Shown piece after piece: positions 18,501 through 25,437 of a DNA stretch of 64,000 bases. The position numbers were made by a program, and so were the translations under genes. The notes beneath the pieces were generated by a model. That model made no database searches. It saw nothing but the letters and a program-made list of their open reading frames with translations, and had not been told where the DNA came from. The DNA comes from CAZDKK01 sp964506245 (GTDB lineage Bacteria > Eisenbacteria > RBG-16-71-46 > CAIMUX01 > WJJG01): positions 41,952 to 105,951 of the forward strand of contig CAZDKK010000010.1 in the NCBI GenBank assembly GCA_964506245.1, in the 5' to 3' direction. The number at the start of each line of letters is the position of its first letter. Position 1 is the stretch's first letter.

Positions 18501-20274
18501 GCTGGGCGAGGGCGGCGAGGCTCAGGCACCGCTCGCTCGGGTGGTGATCGGTGGGCTGCTGAGCTCGACCCTGATCACGCTCGTGCTGATCCCGGTGGTC
18601 TACTCGGTCTTCGAGCAGAAGATGGCGGCGGGATGGCCGGGGGTGCGGAGGATCTTCGCCAGGCGCATGCCGCTGGCCGTCTTGTGCGGGGCCTGGGCGC
18701 TCGCAGCGGCCCTCCCTGCCCTTGGCGCTCAGGGTGGGCCAGACCCCGCGCAGGCACCGCCGCTGATGGAAGCCAAGCTGCAGGCGCGCCTTCTTCCACC
18801 GCCCGGGGACACGCTGCGCATCTCCGTCGAAGAAGCGGTGCTGAGCGCCCTCGAGCGCAATCCCGACCTGCTCATTCAACGGCGCAATCCGACCCTCGCC
18901 CGCGCGGCCGTCTCCGAGGAGCGCGCGGCCTTCGACCCGGTGCTGACCGCCGCGGCGACCCATGACAAGAGCAAGACGCAACGCTTCCTCGGCTCGCAGC
19001 CGCAGCCGTTCGAGCTCGTGTCCGAACTCACCGGCTACGATGCCGGCCTGGCGATCCGGCTTCCCACGGGCACGACGCTTTCACTGGATGCCTTCATCAA
19101 CGGGTCGACTTCGAGCATCTACGCCTCCCAGTACACGGGCAATGTCGGCGTCACGCTGACCCAATCGCTGCTGCGTGGGTTTGGGACGGCGGCGAATCTC
19201 GCCAGCCTGCGGCGCGCTCGGCTCGACCTCGAGATCTCGCGCTCCGAGCTGCGCGGTTTCGCGGAGCTGCTCGTGGCCACCACGTGCGCAGCCTACTGGC
19301 GTCTCTATCTCGCCGCCGAGGAGGTTCAGATCCAGCAGGAGTCGCTCGACCTCGCCCGCAGGCAACGGGAGGAATCGCTGGCGCGCGTCGAGGTGGGCCG
19401 CCTGGCGGAGGTCGAGCTGGCCGCGGTGCAGGCTGAGGTCGCCCGGCGCGAGAGCGCCCTCATCGATGCGCAGAGCGCCTACGAGCAGGCGCGCCTCGAC
19501 TTCCTCTACCTGGTCGATCCGGTCGGCCGGGCGCCGGTTGGAGCCGGCGGGCTGCCGGGAGACCCTGTCCCCGGGGCTGGCGCTGCGGCGACCGCCTGGT
19601 CGACGCTCGTCATCCCCGTCGATGCACCCGCCCTCCCGGCCGATACGCTGGACGCGGTCGCGATTCACGAGGAGGTTGCGGTCCGCTACCGCCCCGATCT
19701 GGTCCAGGCGCGCCTCGCGTACGAGCAGGGCCGGGTCGAGGTGGCCCGCACGAAGAACGGGCTCCTCCCGCGGCTCGACTTCTTCATCACCCTCGGGCGA
19801 ACGACTTACGCCGATGCCTTCCGCGAAGCGATCCCGGAAGTCGACAGCCCCTTCTACAACGTGAATGCCGGTGTGAATCTCGAATTCCCGATCCTGGATC
19901 GCGGCGCGCGTGCGGCCGCGAAACAGGCAGAGGTCTCGCGCGACCAGCTCGAGCAAGCCCTCGTGAACATGAACCGCCTCGTCCGCAGGGACATCCGTTC
20001 CGCCTACGTTGAGGCCGTCCGGACGCGACGGCAGATAGACGCCACGCGCGCGACACGCGAACTCGAGCAGGCGAATCTCGACGCCGAGCAGGAGAAATTC
20101 CGCGTCGGTCGCTCGACGAACCTGCTCGTGCTGCAGGTGCAGCGCGACTTCACCCTCAGCCGCCTGGAGGAGATCCGCGCGTTGGTGGGCTACCTGACGG
20201 CGCTCGACGACTTCTACGTCGCTGAGGGCACACTCCTCGAACGGCAGGGGATCGAGGTGCCGGAAGAGCTGTGA
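15556..20274 (+). CDS. Fusion of an RND efflux pump (AcrB/HAE type) with a TolC-like outer-membrane factor
   Basis: The 1572-residue frame holds two proteins that are normally separate. Residues 1-1035 are a full RND transporter: an N-terminal helix before the porter domain, GIGMIVDCAIVVLENVYRHR in the TM4 region, and AGIVVNNAILLVDYTNQLRR in the TM10-11 region. Residues 1038-1060 (from ATG 18667, MPLAVLCGAWALAAALPALG) look like a signal peptide ending A-L-G-A. Residues 1060-1572 are a TolC-like factor with long Ala/Glu/Arg coiled coils and AVLSALERNPDLL at the start. No good ribosome site precedes ATG 18667. The product may work as one chain, be cut by signal peptidase, or restart internally. 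A sequencing indel removing a stop is possible but would have to leave both domains intact in one frame. The exported substrate is unknown. Confidence 0.85.
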   Translation: MSLAQGPIQRPILTTMVYLVIITVGLISLSRLSVDLMPEITYPSISVITNYGNVGPQEMEELVTRPIEQSLAAVQGVEEITSSSSEGRSRVRVAFTWGTDLEAASNDVRDRIDRVLGALPEDIERPMIRKFDISAFPVVILAVASDLNPVDVRRLVEDQVAYRLERTPGVAAVDIGGGLNREVHIDLHAAKLKALGLSPADVLAALRRENRNVPAGLYERGNLEVLVRTQGEFRSLDEIRATSVASRQGAEIRIGDVADVQDSWEEVRQFIRVNGRPAIRMAINKQSGANTVNVVEAVRAEVERINRDMPQLTILPIIDTSEYIKRSINNVGNSALVGGLLAILILFLFLRNVSSTLIIGTAIPISVIATFGLMYFGGFTLNIITFGALALGIGMIVDCAIVVLENVYRHREAGLGAKESSLIGASEVSGAIVASTLTTVVVFFPVLFIRGMSGIMFKQMAYVVSFSLFCSLMVALTLVPMLTSRFLRYTPPEHRQGESRLHRIYATSEAAFREIEANYGRVLAWALHHRRAVSLGALGLFILSVVLVRFIGVELMPQADEGEVRVSLEMAVGTRPEVINRTAMVVEETIRREVPELDRLFAHAGGGGFHSAGGHTAEVRAVLVPKAKRQRSSEEVANALRRSLAGLPGVTVRTRAGEGLFLLSMVSGSEDNISVEVRGYDLGTAQQLAGLVDQVVRAVPGITDTRISRQEGSPEQTIRIDRDKAADLGLSVEAIGEVLETAVGGTYASYYRESGEEYRILVRLSEEDRKELAELLDLTVVNNRGQSVVLRNVVTAVPQEGPVSLERKDQERIITVTANFTGRDLGSIVRDIRAGLRSIPVPRDFSIQLGQEYEEQQKAFRELMFGLILALVLIYMVMAGQFESFRDPFIVLFSIPMALIGVTFTMILTGTIFSMQAFIGCIMLAGIVVNNAILLVDYTNQLRRRDGLPLMEAIRLSGSRRLRPILMTTLTTVLGLVPLSFGLGEGGEAQAPLARVVIGGLLSSTLITLVLIPVVYSVFEQKMAAGWPGVRRIFARRMPLAVLCGAWALAAALPALGAQGGPDPAQAPPLMEAKLQARLLPPPGDTLRISVEEAVLSALERNPDLLIQRRNPTLARAAVSEERAAFDPVLTAAATHDKSKTQRFLGSQPQPFELVSELTGYDAGLAIRLPTGTTLSLDAFINGSTSSIYASQYTGNVGVTLTQSLLRGFGTAANLASLRRARLDLEISRSELRGFAELLVATTCAAYWRLYLAAEEVQIQQESLDLARRQREESLARVEVGRLAEVELAAVQAEVARRESALIDAQSAYEQARLDFLYLVDPVGRAPVGAGGLPGDPVPGAGAAATAWSTLVIPVDAPALPADTLDAVAIHEEVAVRYRPDLVQARLAYEQGRVEVARTKNGLLPRLDFFITLGRTTYADAFREAIPEVDSPFYNVNAGVNLEFPILDRGARAAAKQAEVSRDQLEQALVNMNRLVRRDIRSAYVEAVRTRRQIDATRATRELEQANLDAEQEKFRVGRSTNLLVLQVQRDFTLSRLEEIRALVGYLTALDDFYVAEGTLLERQGIEVPEEL

Positions 20275-20315
20275 GCGCGGCGGGCGGAGCCCCGTCGGGC
20301 CGGCGACCGACCGCC

Positions 20316-22253
20316 TTAGAGCCCCAGGAGCTTGCGCACCATCTCCGGCCCGTTCTCCCAGAACGCCAGGACCACGCCCATCAAGCTCTCGCCGGCGATG
20401 ACGCCCGAGGCGACCGGGAAGGTGTACTGCTCGGCGAGCTTCGGCTGCTTCTTCTCGAACCACGAGCCGATCACGGCGCCCAGGAAAAAGAGGAGGCCGT
20501 AGTACCAATGGAACGTCCAGGCGAGCCCGAGGCCGGCGGGCGAGGGGAACCACTTGGCCTTCCTCGGGAAGGCCCGCGAAAGCAGCGGCAGGATGATCCC
20601 CACCAGCCCGCCGACGACGATGAACCAGAGCTTCACCGGTTCGAGAGAGGCCAGGCCGCGGCTCAACGCCTCGGCCACCGCTTTCCAGGTCTGGGCCGCC
20701 GGCGCGGGGAACTGGTCCCCGCCCAGCACGGAGGCGTTGGGCACGAGGATGTTGAAGCAGAAGACGGGGATGAGCGTGCCCACGAAGATGCCGGCGAACT
20801 GGGCGATGAATTGCTTCTTGGGATTGGCGCCCAGGAGGTAGCCGCTCTTCAGGTCGGTCAGCAAGTCGGCTGACGAGCCGGCGCAGGCGGCGGTGACGTT
20901 GGCGCTCATCAGGTTGACGTTCATGTTGCCCGGGTTGATCGCGCCGAAGGTGAGCTGCGTGATCTTGCCCATCGCCCCGACCGGGGTCGTGTCCGTTTCC
21001 CCCGTGACGCGGCAGGCGACCAGGGCGAGGGCGAAGGAGAGGAGCACGGCGATGAACGTCTGCCAGTAGGGCATGCCGAAGGTGATGTGGCCCAGCACGG
21101 CCAGGCCGGCAAACCCGCCTGCCTGACCGATGAAGAACCAGGACGAGGGCGTCTCGATGGCCTGCAGCGGGTCCTGGCTCTTCACGCGACTGCCCTTGAA
21201 CATCTGCCCGATGCCGCTGAAGGCGCGCACGGCGCTGCGCCACTGCATCCCGAAGGTGAGGATCCCGGAGGTCACCATGCAGGCGGTGCCGGCCCACAGC
21301 GTCCAGGTCACGATGTTCCGGTAGCCGCCCTCGGCCACCACCAGGCCGTGATGCTGAAGCAGGGGCGCGGCGATCATCCAGCAGGTGATGCTGCCGATGA
21401 GCATCGAGACGCAGACGCGCAGGCCGGTGATGGCGCCGGCCGCGATGAACATCGGTTCCCAGGAGAAGAGCACGGTGCGGCCCATCCAGGCCGACCCGAA
21501 CAGCTTCTGATTCATCGCCCCGATCCAGGTCCCGATCATGTAGGGCTCGAGGGAGCTGTGGATCCGGACGAGTCCCTCGGTCAGGAACTTGCTGAGCAGG
21601 CCGAAGAGCCCGGCCAGCCCCAGCGCGCGGGCCGACTGAATGCCCTGTTCGCCCTTCGAGTGGAGCGCGCGCAGGGTCTCGGCTGCGGCGATGCCGCTCG
21701 GGAAGCGGAGCTGCTCGATGTTGATCATCTGCCGCTTCATCGGGATGGCCATGGTCACGCCCAAAAGGGCCAGGAAGAAGACCCACGCCATCATCATTCC
21801 CGTCGACATCGTCGAGTTGTTGAGCAAGATGTAGGCGGCGAAGGCCGAAACGAGCGTCCCGCCCGTGGAGTAGCCGGCCGAGCTGGCGGTTGACTGCATG
21901 CAGTTGTTCTCGAGGATCGTCATCGGCGTGCGGGCCAGCCGGATCTTGTGCAAGAAGGTCCAGATCGCGTAGGAGAGGATGCAGGCTGTGATTGCGACCC
22001 CGAAGCCCCAGCCTGCCTTCAGGCCGATGTAGAGGTTGGTCAGGGAGAGCACGCCGCCCAGGATCGAGCCCATCAACACCGCGCGCCAGGTGAGCTGCAG
22101 CATGCTGTCGCCGCGGCCCCGGTAGACCTGGTCATACCATTGCTGCTCGATCTCCTCCGGCGTTCCCTTGAACCCATCGACGGGCAGGTGCTCCATCTCC
22201 GGCGCCGGGTCGGCCTGTGCGGCGTGGTGCGGATCCTGGGTCTCGCGGCTCAT
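20316..22253 (-). CDS. OPT-family oligopeptide/metal-chelate transporter
   Basis: 645 residues from ATG 22253, which has GAGGGGG upstream; the longer open frame to 22538 lacks a ribosome site. About 14-16 hydrophobic helices are visible. Typical OPT segments include TNLYIGLKAGWGFGVAI, ENNCMQSTASSAGYSTGG and FGAINPGNMNVNLMSANVTA. The family imports peptides or metal chelates across the inner membrane by proton coupling. The gene stands alone, convergent with the efflux operon (41 bp gap). The substrate cannot be predicted. Confidence 0.88.
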   Translation of the reverse strand: MSRETQDPHHAAQADPAPEMEHLPVDGFKGTPEEIEQQWYDQVYRGRGDSMLQLTWRAVLMGSILGGVLSLTNLYIGLKAGWGFGVAITACILSYAIWTFLHKIRLARTPMTILENNCMQSTASSAGYSTGGTLVSAFAAYILLNNSTMSTGMMMAWVFFLALLGVTMAIPMKRQMINIEQLRFPSGIAAAETLRALHSKGEQGIQSARALGLAGLFGLLSKFLTEGLVRIHSSLEPYMIGTWIGAMNQKLFGSAWMGRTVLFSWEPMFIAAGAITGLRVCVSMLIGSITCWMIAAPLLQHHGLVVAEGGYRNIVTWTLWAGTACMVTSGILTFGMQWRSAVRAFSGIGQMFKGSRVKSQDPLQAIETPSSWFFIGQAGGFAGLAVLGHITFGMPYWQTFIAVLLSFALALVACRVTGETDTTPVGAMGKITQLTFGAINPGNMNVNLMSANVTAACAGSSADLLTDLKSGYLLGANPKKQFIAQFAGIFVGTLIPVFCFNILVPNASVLGGDQFPAPAAQTWKAVAEALSRGLASLEPVKLWFIVVGGLVGIILPLLSRAFPRKAKWFPSPAGLGLAWTFHWYYGLLFFLGAVIGSWFEKKQPKLAEQYTFPVASGVIAGESLMGVVLAFWENGPEMVRKLLGL

Positions 22254-23342
22254 CCGATCGGTCCCCCTCTCCAGTCCCCCAAACCCCGATGACCGCCGGC
22301 TGGACCCCCGCGGCCCACCTGCTCGGCGCAATGCGCTAAATCCTACGAGAGGACGGGGCTGGCGTCCATAGCCAGGTGAGGTGCACTTGCAGCGGGGCGA
22401 AGTGGGGAGGGACGGAGTTCCCGAAGCCGACCTTGGTGCGGATTTTGGTGGGCGTGGCGGCCTGGGAGCTGTGGTTTGGTCTTCGATGCGGCGGTCACGG
22501 TTCCCGGCCTGGCAGGTAGAGCCGGGTAGTGATTGCATCGAGGGCGGCGCAGGGTCGCCCGAAACAAGTGCTACTCCATCCCTCCTTCACAGCGGATGCC
22601 CTCGGCGCGGATCCGGGCGGGGTGCCGCCCCGAGCCCGTGGAATCTGCCAGCGGGATCGGGAGCGGCACCTCGTCACTGCTGATCTGGCAAGGACGCAAG
22701 ACGCCTCCCGGTGCAGGGCTCGGCGGAGCTCGAAGCGCTCAGGACAGGCCGGTGGAGGTTCCGGCGCTGATGCTGTGTGTCGGAGCTTCTCGGGCGCTTC
22801 ACCGTGAAGACCCGCGGGTGTTCATCGAATGTGCCCCGGGAACACCGGTTCCCGTGACCATTCGAGTGCCAGCGGACGCTCAGCATTGCGGATCTCCGTG
22901 CTTTCCCGCCGACGGGGTGGCAACCGGGCGGCCACCCCTGGAGGCCGGCGCCCCCACGACGGCCTTCAGTGTCGAGACCCGGCCGGTCGCGGAGTCACTG
23001 TTGCTGGAGCAAAAAAGGCGCCGCCGGGTTCTCTGCGCGAGATCACCTCGGCAACGCCTTCGTCTCACAGACCGGGTCTCTGGTCGACAAGGCACCTGCA
23101 GCCGCGCTGCAAGCCCTGTACATCCCATACATCGGACTGGCCCACGGGAACTTGACTCCGAAATCCGCCGGGCGCGCGCTCGCCGGGTCGCTCCAGCGCG
23201 ACCGCAAGACCCAAGGGGCCCGCGATCCGACTTGACCCACCGGGGGTTGCAACCTGGGCACCGGGCGCGCATCCTGGCGACGGGGCAGGGCCTGCTCCCG
23301 GTTCCGGGAGACCTCTGAGCGGCCTCGAGGGGGATGAGCAGG
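22254..23342 (+). other. About 1.1 kb without a recognisable gene
   Basis: This is the longest stretch without a supported gene. Several frames are open by chance, the longest at 22533-23318, but none has a ribosome site with a plausible start or a recognisable domain, and the translations are rich in Arg/Pro/Gly/Ser as in non-coding high-GC DNA. There is no insertion-sequence signature, tRNA or clear repeat. It probably holds the promoters of the OPT gene and the HD-domain operon, and may be a decayed gene. Confidence 0.6.
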
Positions 23343-23909
23343 ATGGAGTCGGTTGCGAAGTTTCTGTTCGAAATCGGCCACCTGAAGCGCGTGGCGCGGT
23401 CCGGCTGGTGGGTGGCCGGCGTGCGCGATCCCGAATCGGTCGCCGAGCACAGCTTCCGCTGCGCCTGGATCGGCCACTTCCTGGCGCGCGCGGAGGGGGC
23501 CAACAGCGCCCGGGTGGTGATGATGGGCCTGGCCCACGATCTCCCCGAGGCGCGCCTCAACGATCTGCACAAGGTCGCGCAGCGCTATTTGGACCCGAAG
23601 CCGGTTGAGGGGCGCGTCTTTGGCGATCAGGTGGCCGGCCTGCCCGACCGTGAGGAGCTCGCCGAGCTGCAGAGGGAGTACGCGGCCGGTGCGACGCTCG
23701 AGGCGCGCGTGGCGCGCGACGCGGACCGGCTGGAGTGCGCCTTCCAAGCCCTCGAGTATGTCGAGGAGGGCCACGCCCCCTGCCGGGACTGGTTCGTCAA
23801 CACCGAGGGCGCGCTCGTCACCGGCGCGGCGAAGTCCCTCCTGGCCACCCTGGGCACGTGCAACCCGAACGGCTGGTACCGCGACCTGCCCGGCCACACC
23901 CGGAGGTAG
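23343..23909 (+). CDS. HD-domain hydrolase (YfbR/5'-nucleotidase-like)
   Basis: 188 residues from ATG 23343; the GAGGGGG site is nine bases upstream, whereas ATG 23334 would abut it. The metal-binding pattern is SVAEHSF (His), GLAHDLPEA (His-Asp) and RDADRLE (Asp), the layout of the HD_3 subfamily that dephosphorylates nucleoside monophosphates or related substrates. It heads a same-strand cluster with six bases to the radical SAM gene. The substrate is inferred only at family level. Confidence 0.75.
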   Translation: MESVAKFLFEIGHLKRVARSGWWVAGVRDPESVAEHSFRCAWIGHFLARAEGANSARVVMMGLAHDLPEARLNDLHKVAQRYLDPKPVEGRVFGDQVAGLPDREELAELQREYAAGATLEARVARDADRLECAFQALEYVEEGHAPCRDWFVNTEGALVTGAAKSLLATLGTCNPNGWYRDLPGHTRR

Positions 23910-23915
23910 CCCGCC

Positions 23916-24941
23916 GTGGAGACGCTGCACGAGGCGCGCTGGTGGCGCGCGGACCCCGATCGACCGGGCAGCGTGGTCTGTGAGCTCTGCCCGCGCGGAT
24001 GCCGGCTGGGCGAGGGGCACAAGGGGTTTTGCGGCGCGCGGCGCAACGAGGGTGGCCGACTGCGGTCGCTCACCTTCGGCCACCCCTCGAGCGTGGGGAT
24101 CGACCCGATCGAGAAGAAGCCGCTCTTCCACTTCCAGCCGGGAACGCAGGTGCTCAGCTTCGGCACCATCGGATGCACCCTCGCGTGCCGCTTCTGCCAG
24201 AACTGGACGCTCAGCCGGGGGGATGCCGACGCGCAGCGGGGGCGCTTCGTATCGCCGCAGGAGATCGTGGAGCTGGCCGAACGCGAAGCCTCGCCCGCGA
24301 TCGCCTACACCTACAACGAGCCCACCGTTTTCGCCGAGTACATGGTCGCCTGCTGCGAGCTGGCGCGTGAGCGGGGGATCCGCAACGTCGCCGTCACCAA
24401 CGGTTTCATCACCCCCGCGGCACGGCGCGAGGCCTTCGCCCTGCTCGATGCAGCCAACGTCGACCTGAAGGGTTTCAGCGAGGAGTTCTACGCCGAGCAG
24501 ACGCAGGCGCACCTGGCGCCGGTGCTGGACACCCTGCGCTGGATCGTTCACGAGACGCGCATCTGGCTCGAGGTGACGACCCTGCTCATCCCAGGCTTGA
24601 ACGACGCCGACGAGATGGTGGCGGCCGAATGCGACTGGATCCGAACCGAGCTGGGGCCGGAGGTCCCGCTCCATCTGACCGCCTTCCATCCCGCCCACCG
24701 GATGACCGACCGTCCGCGCACGCCGCCCGATGCGCTCACCCGGGCCCGGCGCATCGCGCTGGAGCACGGACTGGGCTATGTCTACGTGGGCAACGTGGCG
24801 GAGTCGGACGCACAGAGCACGCGCTGCCCGTCGTGCGGTGCGCTGCTCGTCCGGCGGACGTGGCACGCGACCGAGGTCGTGGGCCTGGACGGCGACCGGT
24901 GCCGCGCCTGCTCGGCCGTGATCGCGGGCGTCTTCGCGTGA
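23916..24941 (+). CDS. amrS: AmmeMemoRadiSam-type radical SAM enzyme (PflA-like)
   Basis: 341 residues with a GTG start, six bases after the HD gene. The radical SAM cluster motif is GCTLACRFCQNW (CxxxCxxC). An N-terminal cysteine group (CELCPRGCRLGEGHKGFCGA) and a C-terminal pair of CPSC / CRAC knuckles are typical of this subfamily. YNEPTVFAEY and NVDLKGFSEEFY match PflA-like enzymes. The usual partners (Memo and AMMECR1) are not in the window. The biochemical role of the system is poorly known; the family uses SAM to make a 5'-deoxyadenosyl radical. Confidence 0.82.
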   Translation: METLHEARWWRADPDRPGSVVCELCPRGCRLGEGHKGFCGARRNEGGRLRSLTFGHPSSVGIDPIEKKPLFHFQPGTQVLSFGTIGCTLACRFCQNWTLSRGDADAQRGRFVSPQEIVELAEREASPAIAYTYNEPTVFAEYMVACCELARERGIRNVAVTNGFITPAARREAFALLDAANVDLKGFSEEFYAEQTQAHLAPVLDTLRWIVHETRIWLEVTTLLIPGLNDADEMVAAECDWIRTELGPEVPLHLTAFHPAHRMTDRPRTPPDALTRARRIALEHGLGYVYVGNVAESDAQSTRCPSCGALLVRRTWHATEVVGLDGDRCRACSAVIAGVFA

Positions 24942-24986
24942 CGCCCGGCACGCGCGATCGGCCAGCGGCGTAGAGGGGGAATCGTG

Positions 24987-25391
24987 ATGGAAACGCTCAC
25001 GGTGAGGACGCAAGCGCACGCGCAGCTCGTCGACGTGACCGAAGATGTACAGGCAGTTATACAACGCTCGGGCGTCCAATCGGGTGTAGCCTGGCTGCAC
25101 GTTCCGCACACGACCGCGGCCATCACGATCAACGAGAACGCCGACCCCTCCGTCGTCCACGATGTCCTGGCCGACCTCGAGCGCATCGCCCCCTGGCGAC
25201 AAGGCTACTACCAGCACGGCGAGGGCAACAGCGCGGCGCACTTGAAGTCGAGTCTGGTGGGGTGCGACCAATCCGTGCTGGTCGAGGACGGGAGCCTGGT
25301 GCTGGGCACCTGGCAGGGGATCTACTTCTGCGAATTCGACGGCCCGCGCACCCGCCGGCTGCTCGTGCAGGTGATGGGGACGGCGGGATGA
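24987..25391 (+). CDS. yjbQ: YjbQ/UPF0047 family protein
   Basis: 134 residues from ATG 24987 (GTG 24984 also possible), after AGAGGGGG. Family signatures are HVPHTTAAITINENADPSV and HGEGNSAAHLKSSLVG, whose histidines form a metal-like site, and the conserved end GTWQGIYFCEFDGPR. Members show weak thiamine-phosphate synthase activity; the physiological role is uncertain. It sits 45 bp after amrS and 46 bp before the MutL-like gene. The thiC gene about 37 kb away need not be connected. Confidence 0.85.
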   Translation: METLTVRTQAHAQLVDVTEDVQAVIQRSGVQSGVAWLHVPHTTAAITINENADPSVVHDVLADLERIAPWRQGYYQHGEGNSAAHLKSSLVGCDQSVLVEDGSLVLGTWQGIYFCEFDGPRTRRLLVQVMGTAG

Positions 25392-25437
25392 GCGGCGGGC
25401 CAGTCGGGCGGACCGGCGCTCCGCGGGTGAGCCGCCC

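Noticed and set aside
19081..21786. Minus-strand open frame of 901 codons
   Set aside because: It crosses from the antisense of the TolC-like part into an alternate frame of the OPT transporter; no domain or start signal.
22533..23318. Open frame of 261 codons in the empty region
   Set aside because: No ribosome site, no recognisable domain, and composition like its non-coding surroundings.
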